Part shown: piece by piece, positions 43,844 to 53,233 of the stretch
Layout: the number at the start of each line of letters is the position of its first letter
Numbering within the stretch: position 1 is the stretch's first letter
Origin: Bacillota bacterium
GTDB taxonomy: Bacteria; Bacillota; Desulfitobacteriia; Desulfitobacteriales; JAJXUE01
Assembly: GCA_021783135.1 (NCBI GenBank)
Contig: JAJXUE010000003.1
Location: 62,001 to 126,000, forward strand
Direction: 5' to 3'
Length of the DNA stretch: 64,000 nt
Position numbers and translations under genes: made by a program
Notes under the pieces: generated by a model
What the model saw: only the letters and a program-made list of their open reading frames with translations
Databases searched by the model: none
Told to the model about the DNA's origin: nothing

Positions 43844-44356
43844 TCACTCGAACGTCACAATTGTTTCAAGTGGTTTGCGCAATTTAGCGTGCCGCTCAGG
43901 TGATGCACTCTCACCCTCAGAATAGCCAATAGCTAAAATATTGATTGGTTCAACACACTCAGGCAAGTTAAATTCCTGCCGGATAACGTCAGGCTTAAAA
44001 TAACATATCCAAACTGACCCCAAACCTAATTCTGTCGCCTGCAGCATCATATGATCTGTGACAATGCTTGCGTCAATGTCTACGGTCTGTTTGGCGTCAA
44101 ACGGACGTTTCCAAGCTTTAGTGTGATCGGCGCATACTATCAGAGCTAGAGGAGCACCATAAAGATTCGTTGCTGTGGCTAGCTTGGCAAGTGCTGCATC
44201 AGATTGAACCACAATTAATTTTTGTGGTTGCATATTAGCGGCCGTAGGGGCAACCCTACCAGCTTCAAGGATGTGCATGAGCTTACTCTCTTCAACCTTT
44301 TGGGTTTGAAATTTCCGCACCGAGTAGCGTTGTTTAGCCAATTGTAAAAAATCCAT
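43844..44356 (-). CDS. Nitroreductase-family protein
   Basis: A 170-residue FMN-dependent nitroreductase-fold protein with RYSVRKFQ (FMN phosphate site), AGRVAPTAANMQPQ and LGLGSVWICYF. It probably reduces nitro groups, quinones or flavin-like substrates with NAD(P)H. It is convergent with the YeiH gene (13-base gap), with GGAGGG before the ATG. A second nitroreductase is encoded divergently just upstream. Confidence 0.9.
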   Translation of the reverse strand: MDFLQLAKQRYSVRKFQTQKVEESKLMHILEAGRVAPTAANMQPQKLIVVQSDAALAKLATATNLYGAPLALIVCADHTKAWKRPFDAKQTVDIDASIVTDHMMLQATELGLGSVWICYFKPDVIRQEFNLPECVEPINILAIGYSEGESASPERHAKLRKPLETIVTFE

Positions 44357-44531
44357 TTGAATCCCTCCATTGTTGCCTGATTTACTTCAAAGTTGTTTCA
44401 GATTCCCTCGTGGGAGATTGCGCCTAGACTTGCTAAAGCCAAGCCTACTATGTATGATGATAACAGTTGGCAAAGCATTGCGCAATGTTTTGCCAAAGTT
44501 GCTAAATCGATATTATTTAGGAGTGATTATT

Positions 44532-45140
44532 TTGGAATTAATGCAGGCAATGCAAGCTCGTAGAAGTATCCGCAAGTTTAAATCCGATCCCGTACCGCAG
44601 GAATATGTGAGCCAATTAATCGAAGCTGCACGTCTTGCCCCATCCGGAACCAATCTGCAGCCTACTCGTTTCGTGGTGGTACAAAGCGAGAAAGCTCGGG
44701 CCGCATTGAACGAGGCCACTCCACTACCGTTTGTGACCAAAGCTCCACTGGTGCTCGCATGCTGTGTTGATACAGATTCTCTCGCGGGTCTGGGCACTCG
44801 CATAGGCGAATTAAAAGAAGCCGGGGCTTTTGTTGATACCCCGCTCGACAAGGCTGATTCCGAAGGTTACAGCAAACGCACCCAAATGGATAAGGCCACA
44901 GCTCAAGCATACTTACGCTTGAATGCCGCTATCGCTATCGACCATATTACATTACGCGCTATCGACTTGGGTCTCGGTACCTGTTGGATAATGATGTTCG
45001 ACCAAGCTAAAGCTAAACAAGCGCTGCAGTTAGGCGATAATTATCATGTCGTGGCGCTTTTACCCGTTGGTTATCCCGACCAAGCTCCGGCGGCGCGGCC
45101 CCGGTTGAGCATCGATGAACTGATCATAAAAGAGCTATAA
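44532..45140 (+). CDS. Nitroreductase-family protein, second copy
   Basis: A 202-residue nitroreductase-fold protein: RRSIRKFKSDPVP, EAARLAPSGTNLQP, LGLGTCWIMMF and VALLPVGYP are typical. The TTG at 44532 follows TTAGGAGTGA; the frame continues upstream another 54 codons without a site. It differs clearly from the divergent copy at 43844-44356, so they are not a recent duplication. A strong terminator follows. Confidence 0.9.
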   Translation: MELMQAMQARRSIRKFKSDPVPQEYVSQLIEAARLAPSGTNLQPTRFVVVQSEKARAALNEATPLPFVTKAPLVLACCVDTDSLAGLGTRIGELKEAGAFVDTPLDKADSEGYSKRTQMDKATAQAYLRLNAAIAIDHITLRAIDLGLGTCWIMMFDQAKAKQALQLGDNYHVVALLPVGYPDQAPAARPRLSIDELIIKEL

Positions 45141-45148
45141 GAAGCATT

Positions 45149-45194
45149 GAAAGCTAAAATCAGACTTACGGGTCTAATTTTAGCTTTCTTTCTA
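45149..45194 (+). terminator. Terminator after the second nitroreductase
   Basis: GAAAGCTAAAAT and ATTTTAGCTTTC are perfect arms, extended by AGAC/GTCT with one mismatch, around a short loop and followed by TTTCTATT. Confidence 0.88.
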
Positions 45195-45268
45195 TTGCAA
45201 TATATTCGGCACAATATTCGACATAAATGTTTGAATTATTTGAAAACAATTTCCGTTGTATTTACTCC

Positions 45269-45292
45269 TAAATGTTAATATGTTAACATTTA
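45269..45292. promoter_or_regulatory. Perfect palindromic operator candidate before an MFS gene
   Basis: TAAATGTTAA-TATG-TTAACATTTA has perfect 10-bp arms. TTGTAT and TATGTT at 17-base spacing suggest that it overlaps the -10 region. The style suits a MarR- or TetR-type dimer; no such regulator gene is nearby. Confidence 0.6.
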
Positions 45293-45328
45293 GCGTAACC
45301 ATCCTTTCCTCCCACAGTGAGGGTTTAA

Positions 45329-45420
45329 CCCAGACCGAGCTTAGCAAGTTGTTGATCGTTTCTCGGGCAAAAACCTAGTAGAAAGGCATCACGCTCTTAA
45401 TGACTGCCGGGTGAGTCTGG
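45329..45420 (+). promoter_or_regulatory. Possible structured 5' leader of the MFS gene
   Basis: CCCAGAC (45329-45335) can pair with GTCTGG (45415-45420) to close a region that itself contains GAGC...GCTC pairing. The closed region ends about 30 bases before the ribosome site of the MFS gene. I could not match it to a known riboswitch class. Confidence 0.35.
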
Positions 45421-45452
45421 TGGTCCTAAACATTTATAAGGGAGGTACTGCG

Positions 45453-46643
45453 ATGTCAGAAAAAGAACGACTTTGGACCCGTGATTTTCTGTTGATTGAT
45501 TTAACAAGTTTCTTGGTCTTTGCTAGTTTTTACTACCTTTTGTCCACGCTCCAACTCTACGTTGTAAATTTAGGGGGGTCAGTCGCTACAGTAGGTCTGG
45601 TCATGGGGCTTTTTACCTTGGTAGCAGTATCGCTGCGACCGGTGGTTGGCCAGATGCTTGATGCTCGTGGTCGACGGGTCATGCTTTTAGCAGGATTAGT
45701 TATTATCTTGGTATCGTTTATGATTTATCCTCTCATTCATGCCTTGTGGTGGGTATTGCTTATTCGCGTTATCCACGGGATTGGTTGGGCGGTGGTCCCG
45801 GTCGCAGCCAGCACCCTGATCGCGGACGTTGTGCCGGCCAAGCGACGGGGCGAGGCCATGGGCTATTATTCCAACTTCATGGATGTAGCCATGGCCATCG
45901 GTCCATTCATCGGAGTTCTGCTTTTGCAGGCTGGTAGTTTTTCTACCGTATTTTTTGGCGCTGCGATTACCCTTGTTCCGGCATTATTTACAATCGGTGC
46001 CGTGCATGAGAAATACCAGCCGATGCCCGAGCGCCCCAAGAGTCCGCTTTTGAGCCGTCCGGCAATCTTACCCGGACTGGTGATGATGAGCGCTAGCATC
46101 GGGTATGGGGCTGTAGTAAGCTTTCTGCCGACATTAGCTTTACATCGGGGTATCACGGGGCACATTTTCGGCATTTCAGACTATGCCTTTTATTACATTG
46201 TTTACGCCATAACCCTGCTGTTGACGCGAGGTCTTTGGGGCCGACTTTCGGACCGACATGGACGCAAGGCCGCAATTATACCCGGAATGCTGTTGCTGGC
46301 GGCCGGCACGTTAATACTCGCTTTTACCAATTCCCTCCTCCTGTTATTGTTAGTTGGCATCGTGTACGCAGCTGGCTTTGGGTCGGCACAGCCCGCCATA
46401 ATGGCGTGGACCGTGGACCGTGCCGGTCACAGCGGTTGGGGCGCAGCTGTATCCACCTTCTTTATAGCCTTCGATGGCGGGCTTGGTCTGGGAGCTATAA
46501 TCATGGGCGCAGTAATCCAGCACTTTTCCTATCGAGCCAGCTTTTTGGCAGTTACGTTCATTACCCTGCTCGGATTCCTTCTGTATGTATACCAACTCCG
46601 CAAAGAAGAGTTACCTCCGGGAAGCACGTCCCATCAAGCCTGA
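45453..46643 (+). CDS. MFS transporter (12 TM)
   Basis: A 396-residue major facilitator protein with 12 predicted membrane segments. Motif A variants are GQMLDARGRRVMLLAG and GRLSDRHGRKAAIIPG, as in DHA1-type exporters. The ligand is unknown; drug or metabolite efflux is likely. The ATG at 45453 follows AAGGGAGGTAC; a GTG 14 codons earlier is in frame but lies in the structured leader. A palindrome and a possible structured leader precede the gene. Confidence 0.9.
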   Translation: MSEKERLWTRDFLLIDLTSFLVFASFYYLLSTLQLYVVNLGGSVATVGLVMGLFTLVAVSLRPVVGQMLDARGRRVMLLAGLVIILVSFMIYPLIHALWWVLLIRVIHGIGWAVVPVAASTLIADVVPAKRRGEAMGYYSNFMDVAMAIGPFIGVLLLQAGSFSTVFFGAAITLVPALFTIGAVHEKYQPMPERPKSPLLSRPAILPGLVMMSASIGYGAVVSFLPTLALHRGITGHIFGISDYAFYYIVYAITLLLTRGLWGRLSDRHGRKAAIIPGMLLLAAGTLILAFTNSLLLLLLVGIVYAAGFGSAQPAIMAWTVDRAGHSGWGAAVSTFFIAFDGGLGLGAIIMGAVIQHFSYRASFLAVTFITLLGFLLYVYQLRKEELPPGSTSHQA

Positions 46644-46666
46644 TTATTAAAGCAGCTGGTAATAGT

Positions 46667-46703
46667 TTTAAGGCGCAGAGTTATTTTGACTCTGCGCCTT
46701 AAA
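46667..46703. terminator. Bidirectional terminator
   Basis: TTTAAGGCGCAGAGT and ACTCTGCGCCTTAAA are perfect arms around TATTTTG, between two convergent genes. Confidence 0.9.
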
Positions 46704-46730
46704 TAGTATTAACTGACTTTCGCCATATAT

Positions 46731-47363
46731 TTAGTAGTATTGGCTGAACAGAGCACCTTGTCTGCCGGTAATTTGATAGCTGCTTCCTTGGTTTAGTAAC
46801 GTCCATTGCACCAGCGTATGCTGTATACCGTTATACACTTCGGAATCTACGGTAATGGTCTTCCCTTTTTGGCTGACAATATATACTTTATCTACATATA
46901 CATCAACATTTGCTGATCCATTAAGCGGAATATAGGTTTGCCCCCAAATAGTAGTCGGATGCAGTGCCTTAAGCATATTTGCGGTAATCGGCGCCGCCCA
47001 AAAAGTTTGAAAATACGCTTTAATGTTGGCCACAGAATCAAACGGCGCAGGTGACAAACCATAGTTTTGCCCGCTTTGCGTTACACTGCTATTTGTGCCT
47101 GCTGTATCCACAACAGTCCAGTATGCCCTTTCGGCTTGGGACACAAAGTCAGCTATGCTGCGCGGGGCCGGCTGTAAAGTATTGGGGACCACGCTAACTG
47201 TTCCGGTGCTAATAATGCTGGCCGGATTAAGCGAAATTGGCGCCAAGTTGCTTGGTACTGTAAGTCCTACGCCGGGAATCGGAATATAGCCCATATAAGT
47301 GCAAACCAAAATCAGAAAAATTATTAGTACCACAGTGATAAAACCGTTTAATGCAGTATTCAA
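46731..47363 (-). CDS. Membrane-anchored exported protein, unknown
   Basis: A 210-residue protein with one N-terminal membrane segment (about residues 7-28), a Pro/Ser/Thr-rich linker and a C-terminal domain of about 145 residues (FVSQAERAYWTVVDTAG, YFQTFWAAPITANML, QITGRQGALFSQYY). The fold recalls IseA-type hydrolase inhibitors or NTF2-like domains, but I cannot assign a family. I chose the TTG at 47363 because GAGGGGGA lies eight bases before; a TTG seven codons earlier has no site. Confidence 0.65.
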   Translation of the reverse strand: MNTALNGFITVVLIIFLILVCTYMGYIPIPGVGLTVPSNLAPISLNPASIISTGTVSVVPNTLQPAPRSIADFVSQAERAYWTVVDTAGTNSSVTQSGQNYGLSPAPFDSVANIKAYFQTFWAAPITANMLKALHPTTIWGQTYIPLNGSANVDVYVDKVYIVSQKGKTITVDSEVYNGIQHTLVQWTLLNQGSSYQITGRQGALFSQYY

Positions 47364-47483
47364 CCGGTATTCCCCCTCTGGCAATTTTTATTATCTTTCC
47401 ACTGGGCTACCGTATTGTCATTTTTTACTCGCGCCATAATTAACCATCACATGCCAATGTTATGAAGTCAGTAAACCGTATTT

Positions 47484-48710
47484 TTATGCAGTTGACTTGT
47501 TGAGGCGCCTGTCACGCAGTCTATGTGCAGTCCAAGTTATTAAGCCCACCCCGGCGAAAGCTAGACCCAAACTACCAACCCCATTCCACTTTTCGAAACT
47601 CCATGCATAGGCCCCTAAAGCTGATCCTAAAGCCCCACCGATAAAGTATGACACCATATAAACAGTATTAAGACGATTGCTCGCTTCAGGTTGCAGGCTG
47701 TAGATTGTGGCCTGGTTCGAAATATGTGCGCCCTGTACCCCGGCATCCAGCAAAATCACGCCAATAACTAACCCCCACAAATTGTGCCCTAAGTATAGAA
47801 AGGCCAGGTATGCCACCAGGGTAATAACGGTACCAATTCCTGCTACCAAGCGTGGACCATGCTTGTCAGCTATCCGTCCGGCTAACGGTGCTACCGAGGC
47901 ACCAACTACGCCTACAAGACCAAACAGGCCCACAATATGACTACCGTAGTGATAAGGCGGATATTCCAAAAAGAACGCTAGGGTAGTCCAAAATATACTG
48001 AAGGTACCAAACAATGCAGCCCCCATCAGGGATGATTCCCATAACAGCGGATGGTTCTTAGTTAAACTCCACATAGACTGCATTATTTTACGGTAAGAAA
48101 GCGCGGTCGCTGGTTTACTTTCAGGCAACAACAAGCGTAACACCAAAGCCAAAACCAACATTAAAACCGCTGCCAGCCAATACATGGTACGCCACCCAAA
48201 CCAGTTACCGACATATCCGCTAACTGTTCGAGCTAAAAGAATACCCACCAGAAGGCCGCTCATCACGGTTCCTACGACTTTGCCGCGTTCTTGTGCATCC
48301 GCCATATCAGCCGCTAGGGGAACAATTAATTGGGGAATAACTGTAGTTAACCCTAAAATAAAACTGGCGATGGCGAGCCAAATCAGGTTTTTAGCATTGG
48401 CCACACCCACTAACGCGATGCTGACAGCTATACACATTAGCAAGATCAGCCGCCGTCTCTCGCGCATATCGCCTAAGGGAACAAAAAATAGTAAGCCCAT
48501 GGCGAAGCCTACTTGCGTAAGCATCGATATAAGTCCCATCTGCCCTGAACTTGCATGAAAGGTTTTCCCGATTTCGACCAATAAAGGCTGACTATAATAA
48601 AGGTTAGCCACTGACACTCCGCACCCGACTGCCATAATCAACAACAGCGCCGGAGCTACCTTTGCTTTGCGGGGAGTTTGAGCTAAGCTATACTGCACCG
48701 ATTCCGGCAT
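47484..48710 (-). CDS. MFS transporter, YnfM-like
   Basis: A 408-residue major facilitator protein with 12 predicted membrane segments. VANLYYSQPLLVEIGKTF and PLGDMRERRRLILLMC in the first half and PLAGRIADKHGPRLVAG in the second fit the YnfM/DHA1 group of putative arabinose- or drug-efflux proteins. The substrate is unknown. The ATG follows GAGGAGGATA. Confidence 0.9.
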   Translation of the reverse strand: MPESVQYSLAQTPRKAKVAPALLLIMAVGCGVSVANLYYSQPLLVEIGKTFHASSGQMGLISMLTQVGFAMGLLFFVPLGDMRERRRLILLMCIAVSIALVGVANAKNLIWLAIASFILGLTTVIPQLIVPLAADMADAQERGKVVGTVMSGLLVGILLARTVSGYVGNWFGWRTMYWLAAVLMLVLALVLRLLLPESKPATALSYRKIMQSMWSLTKNHPLLWESSLMGAALFGTFSIFWTTLAFFLEYPPYHYGSHIVGLFGLVGVVGASVAPLAGRIADKHGPRLVAGIGTVITLVAYLAFLYLGHNLWGLVIGVILLDAGVQGAHISNQATIYSLQPEASNRLNTVYMVSYFIGGALGSALGAYAWSFEKWNGVGSLGLAFAGVGLITWTAHRLRDRRLNKSTA

Positions 48711-48761
48711 AAATATCCTCCTCGCACTTATCTCTAAACTTTCAAACCGTCAACCGTATTA

Positions 48762-49361
48762 TTATACACTGCATATATAGAGCGCAGTCTGAGGAGCTAC
48801 ATCAATCACTTCGACAGCCTTAAATACCTGGTGCATTTCCTGGGCGGCATGCTCGATGAAATTGAAATAATCACCTCGCTCCGCCCACTCGACTATATCA
48901 GTCACTAATCTTCTCTTGTGATTATAGTCATAAAAAACAACCTGTCCGCGTGTTAGTCGACGTGCCTCCTGATAAATTTGGCTACGTAGATCGTATTTGA
49001 AACCATGCATAACATATGACGCAATCACGAGATCAAAACTGTGGCTAGCAAAGGGAAGCCCTTTGGTTGCATCAGCGACATAATACTCAATCGGCAAGCT
49101 TTGCGTAGATATTTTGGCCTGGTCAATCATGGCAGCGGCAGCATCTACACCTGTAACGTGGTAGCCTAACCGAGCGAACGAATATAGTAATGCTCCCGTG
49201 CCACACCCAATGTCGAGTACGTTTGCGGCAACGGGTAGTTTGAATAAGCTATGGTATTGGCCGAGCATAGCAGTGTACTTTTTTACTTGGTACTGGAAAA
49301 ACCAGTTATACACGCGCGCAATGCGATTAAATAAACTTACATGCTTGTCCAACTCTCTCAT
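48762..49361 (-). CDS. Class I SAM-dependent methyltransferase
   Basis: A 199-residue methyltransferase. Motif I is VLDIGCGTGALLYSFARLG (about residues 47-65) and later motifs include VTGVDAAAAMIDQA and LPFASHSFDLVIASYVMHG, as in UbiE-like small-molecule methyltransferases. The substrate is unknown. The start region carries a 20-bp tandem duplication: the ATG at 49361 is the second copy, while the first ATG at 49381 now opens a seven-codon frame (MRELGKQ) whose TGA overlaps the second ATG. A GTG at 49400 would read through both copies in frame. Confidence 0.88.
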   Translation of the reverse strand: MRELDKHVSLFNRIARVYNWFFQYQVKKYTAMLGQYHSLFKLPVAANVLDIGCGTGALLYSFARLGYHVTGVDAAAAMIDQAKISTQSLPIEYYVADATKGLPFASHSFDLVIASYVMHGFKYDLRSQIYQEARRLTRGQVVFYDYNHKRRLVTDIVEWAERGDYFNFIEHAAQEMHQVFKAVEVIDVAPQTALYICSV

Positions 49362-49381
49362 TGCTTGCCCAACTCTCTCAT
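49342..49381 (-). repeat. 20-bp tandem duplication of a start codon region
   Basis: The plus strand has TGCTTGTCCAACTCTCTCAT (49342-49361) followed directly by a copy differing at one base (49362-49381). On the minus strand each unit begins with ATGAGAGAGTTG. Because 20 is not a multiple of three, the first ATG is out of frame with the gene. Confidence 0.9.
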
Positions 49382-49499
49382 CTCTTACTCCTGAATCCAC
49401 AATAATACTGCCGACCTTAGAACTTTAAACTTTAATAAATTTTTTACCCTATTGCTCACTGAATTCACGTTCGACGGAGTCTTTATTTAAACCAACAAT

Positions 49500-50276
49500 T
49501 TAGCCAATACGCAGGCAGCGCATCGACATTGAGCCGTATTGAAACCCTTCGTACACAAACTTAATCTGGTCAGTGGGTTGTTGCAAGCCAGCCACATATA
49601 ATAACGGCAAAAAATGTTCATTAGTTGGCACGGCTAATTGGGCCGCTGGACCCGCATTATGATATGTAATTAGCTTTGCGTGCTCACGCCGGATTAGGGC
49701 TTGCGCGACATAGCGATCAAAATCCTCCGCCCAAGCAAAGGCTGGTGCGTTCAAGTCATAATCCATCAAACCGAGATTATGCACAATATTGCCGCTACCT
49801 ATTATCAATACCCCATTTTCACGCAAAAAAGTCAACTTTTGCCCCATGGCATAGTGATATTGTGCATCTCCCAGTCGGTTAAGGCTCATCTCGAAGACCG
49901 GTATATCCGCCAAAGGATACATGTGTTTTAATATAGCCCAAGCTGCATGATCTAATCCCCACTTGCTGTCACACTTTACCTCAGAGTTGTTGAAGCCATT
50001 AGTTACCATTGCGGCGTAAGGTTGCGCACCTATGGGTCGGTACATAATCGCATTAAGCTCAGGCGGGAAGCCGTAAAAATCATAAATCTGCTCAGGTTCA
50101 TTGCTGCACGTCACGCGCGTACCGGTAGTCTGCCAATGTGCAGAAATCACCATAATAGCCTTTGGACGAGGTAACTGTGCACCCAGTTGTTGGATGGTTT
50201 GAGTAAACGAATTATCGAGTAGCACATTCATGGGACTACCGTGGCCGAGAAACAGTGCCGGCAATTTTTCTTGCAT
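49500..50276 (-). CDS. DODA-type extradiol dioxygenase family protein
   Basis: A 258-residue member of the LigB/4,5-DOPA dioxygenase (YgiD) family. LFLGHGSPMNVLLDN holds the first metal His, ISAHWQTTGTRV the second, and IIGSGNIVHNLGLMD and LDHAAW are family-typical. In aerobes such enzymes open catechol rings with oxygen; in an anaerobe the role is unclear and may be another Zn- or Fe-dependent activity. The ATG follows AAGGGGGTCG. Confidence 0.88.
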   Translation of the reverse strand: MQEKLPALFLGHGSPMNVLLDNSFTQTIQQLGAQLPRPKAIMVISAHWQTTGTRVTCSNEPEQIYDFYGFPPELNAIMYRPIGAQPYAAMVTNGFNNSEVKCDSKWGLDHAAWAILKHMYPLADIPVFEMSLNRLGDAQYHYAMGQKLTFLRENGVLIIGSGNIVHNLGLMDYDLNAPAFAWAEDFDRYVAQALIRREHAKLITYHNAGPAAQLAVPTNEHFLPLLYVAGLQQPTDQIKFVYEGFQYGSMSMRCLRIG

Positions 50277-50341
50277 CTTTCGACCCCCTTGTAGTATTAC
50301 GTCGCCCTTGTAGCATTGTCTCCCTAATGTTTTTCTAGGTC

Positions 50342-51127
50342 TTACTCTACCCGATTACGCTCCAATACATTTTGCCAAACTTCTTGCTCCAAAAAGCTAC
50401 CTACTACATTTGATTCGAGCTCCGTAAACATTTTGTAGGGAACACTAAAAGATAAAATGTCCTTGTCAACTTGTTTGCGTGCAGAAATATCAACTAGTCC
50501 TACCACAGCGCGGGGAAGCGCAGCATCATCTTCATGGTAAGGAATCAAACATACCGTATGACAACCGGCACCAAAAGGTATAATTGCGCTCTCATTACCT
50601 TCCCGACCATAGTTGGCCATTACCACTAGCGCGGAAAGTTGATCTGGATTGACGAGAAAAATGATTACTTTGGGTATTTCTTGCTCTGCAACCTTGTCAA
50701 GTGGTTTGAACACGATAAATTCCGCAGGCACATCTCGCATGGGTAGAGAATCGAAGAATTGTTTTGCCAGCAGCGGGGATTTCACGTATCTTTCACCATG
50801 TTCGATAGCCGGCATATTGCGAACCACATTCTTGCCAAAGTCAGATTGAGCAAATTCTTGATTGCCTGTAGATACAAAATTTTCAATTCCACCCGGGAAA
50901 TTAGCATATTGGTTGCCAAATCCCAGTCCTGTACCGCCGCCCAAGCAACCAAAGGTTTTACGATCGAATACCGTAGTTTTACCCTTGGCAGCCGCGTTAA
51001 GCATAGAAACAACACAACCCCACTTACCTTCTTTAAACTGTAAGGCTTGTTCCGGCTTATCATCGGTAAAAATAACAGCCACCGGCGCGTATTTCATTCC
51101 AATAGCCTGCGCGATTTTACTTTCCAT
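50342..51127 (-). CDS. DUF169 family protein
   Basis: A 261-residue DUF169 protein. Conserved Cys-containing segments are WGCVVSMLNAAAKG and RKTFGCLGGGTGLGFG, and the C-terminal half has IIPFGAGCHTVCLIPY. The four conserved cysteines suggest a metal or cluster site. The family is common in anaerobes and methanogens with unknown function. The ATG at 51127 follows AAAGGGGTG; a GTG three codons earlier is possible. Confidence 0.85.
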   Translation of the reverse strand: MESKIAQAIGMKYAPVAVIFTDDKPEQALQFKEGKWGCVVSMLNAAAKGKTTVFDRKTFGCLGGGTGLGFGNQYANFPGGIENFVSTGNQEFAQSDFGKNVVRNMPAIEHGERYVKSPLLAKQFFDSLPMRDVPAEFIVFKPLDKVAEQEIPKVIIFLVNPDQLSALVVMANYGREGNESAIIPFGAGCHTVCLIPYHEDDAALPRAVVGLVDISARKQVDKDILSFSVPYKMFTELESNVVGSFLEQEVWQNVLERNRVE

Positions 51128-51173
51128 AGCTAACACCCCTTTGTTCTAAGTTGTTTCCGAGTTTTACTTTGCC

Positions 51174-52976
51174 TTAAATATTGTCCTGTAATTTGAACTG
51201 GGTATCATACAAAGTGCGGTAAATACCGTTTAAATTCAGCAGTTCCTGATGCCTACCCATTTCCCGTATCTGTCCTTTAGCTACGACGATAATCCTGTCG
51301 GCCGCAAGCACTGTAGACAGTCTGTGGGCAATCACAAAACTGGTTCTTCCCTGCAATAAAGGTTGCATGGCCTTTTGAATCAACTCTTCCGATACCGAAT
51401 CTAGCGCTGAGGTCGCTTCATCTAAAATGATGATGTTGGGATCTTTCAGGATTACCCTGGCAATAGATATGCGCTGTTTTTCACCTCCGGATAATTTAAT
51501 GCCGCGATTGCCCACTATTGTTTGATATTTATTGGGTAAAGTCATAATAAACTCATGGATATGAGCCGCCTGGCACGCCTCAATCATTTCCGGCTCCGTA
51601 ACATCCGGTTTGCCATACCTTAAATTATCGGCAATGGTCGCATTAAACAAATAGGGTTCTTGCATTACAATACCTATTTTCCGTCTTAATGATTCTAATG
51701 TAAAGTCCTTAATATCCACACCGTCAATTTTTACCTTACCATCCGAGACTTCATACAGGCGTGGAATTAAATTAGTAATCGTCGTTTTACCGGCACCACT
51801 AGACCCAACAAGCGCGACCATCATTCCCGGTTCAACCGCAAAATCAATGTCGTTTAAGACTTGTATTTGGTTGTCATAGGAAAAATATACATGTTCAAAC
51901 TCGACTTTGCCACGCAAAGAATTAATCTGCTTGGCATTGGGCATATCAACAATTTCTTGCGGCTGGTCAAAGTAATCAAATATGCGATCGAACAGAGCAA
52001 AAGAGCGCGTTACATCAATATGAATGTTTGAAAGCTGGGTTGCGGGTGCATATAAACGCCCTAACAGAGCTACAAAGGCCACTATATCTCCCACGGATAT
52101 CTCCCCGTGGATAAAAAGGTACCCTCCGAATAAATAAATTATCATTGGACCAATCGCCGTTAAGGTGCTGATAGTCATTATAAACCAGCGCCCAGCTAAT
52201 GATTCACGTATCTGGAGCTTGGTAACAGCTTGATTACTATCCTTAAACTTTTCATACTCATTACGTTCCTGTGTGAATATCTGCATCAGGATTGAACCGC
52301 TAATACTGAGAGTTTCTTGAATGATCTGATTGAGTTCGCTGATCTTTGCCTGGCTTTTGGATGCAATATTCCATCTTACCTTACCGACTTTACGCGTAGG
52401 CAAGACAAAAAGTGGCAGAATGACCATACTTACGATTGCTAATTGCCAATTTAATGTAATCAGGACAATAATCGTTGACAGCAAAATAAAACTACTACTG
52501 AGCGCATTGACGAAGGTGCTGTTAAATATATCTGAAATGCCATCAATGTCGCTGGTAAGACGTGTAATAATCTCCCCAGGCTTAGCTGAAGTAAAGAATT
52601 TTAAGGACATATGTTGTAGATGACTATACATATGATTTTTCATGTCAAAGATGATTGTTTTGGCTATCCAATTATTAAGATAGGTTTGCCCCACTTGAAG
52701 TAACCCGCCTATTATAGTGCTGCTGACGGATATTAGAATGAGCACACCTAAAAGACCTAAATTTTTCTGAGGCAAGGCCTGGTTTAAAATATATTTGATT
52801 ACAATCGGAGGCACGAGCCCCAATAAAGATGAAACGAAAATTAAAAGAATCGCGATTAGCATATATTTCCAATGTGGGGAGAAATATTTAATAATGCGTA
52901 AAAACATGCTTTTCGTAATTTTGGGCGCAACCATCTCTTCATCAATAAAGCGCATTCTACCCACTCCGGCCGGCAT
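51174..52976 (-). CDS. ABC exporter, fused membrane and ATPase domains
   Basis: A 600-residue half-transporter of the MsbA/LmrA type. Six membrane segments (about residues 40-320) precede an ATPase with Walker A VGSSGAGKTT, signature LSGGEKQR, Walker B IIILDEATSALD and the H-loop AHRLS. It should work as a homodimer exporting lipids, peptides or drugs. The ATG follows GGAGTGATG. No partner half-transporter gene is adjacent. Confidence 0.93.
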   Translation of the reverse strand: MPAGVGRMRFIDEEMVAPKITKSMFLRIIKYFSPHWKYMLIAILLIFVSSLLGLVPPIVIKYILNQALPQKNLGLLGVLILISVSSTIIGGLLQVGQTYLNNWIAKTIIFDMKNHMYSHLQHMSLKFFTSAKPGEIITRLTSDIDGISDIFNSTFVNALSSSFILLSTIIVLITLNWQLAIVSMVILPLFVLPTRKVGKVRWNIASKSQAKISELNQIIQETLSISGSILMQIFTQERNEYEKFKDSNQAVTKLQIRESLAGRWFIMTISTLTAIGPMIIYLFGGYLFIHGEISVGDIVAFVALLGRLYAPATQLSNIHIDVTRSFALFDRIFDYFDQPQEIVDMPNAKQINSLRGKVEFEHVYFSYDNQIQVLNDIDFAVEPGMMVALVGSSGAGKTTITNLIPRLYEVSDGKVKIDGVDIKDFTLESLRRKIGIVMQEPYLFNATIADNLRYGKPDVTEPEMIEACQAAHIHEFIMTLPNKYQTIVGNRGIKLSGGEKQRISIARVILKDPNIIILDEATSALDSVSEELIQKAMQPLLQGRTSFVIAHRLSTVLAADRIIVVAKGQIREMGRHQELLNLNGIYRTLYDTQFKLQDNI

Positions 52977-53167
52977 AACATCACTCCACTGTCATCAATA
53001 AAATAGTAAAGAAATTAGTAAATCTAGCTATGTAATCCTTGAGCTACTTTAGTAATATGCCTGATTCAGGACCGGAACATAAGTGACACTGGTTTACTTA
53101 TGTCCTTTCGACGAACATTGGCAAATTCCTACGCAATATTCAGCAGCAACAGCATTATAGTTGTAAA

Positions 53168-53202
53168 GAAACGCAAGGACAAACAGCAGTCCTTGCGTTG
53201 CA
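53168..53202 (-). terminator. Terminator of the HtrA gene
   Basis: ACGCAAGGAC and GTCCTTGCGT are perfect 10-bp arms; on the minus strand the stem is followed by TTCTTTAC. It lies about 35 bases past the htrA stop. Confidence 0.75.
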
Positions 53203-53233
53203 TACAGCGTTATTATAATTTGTCTAAACTTCG

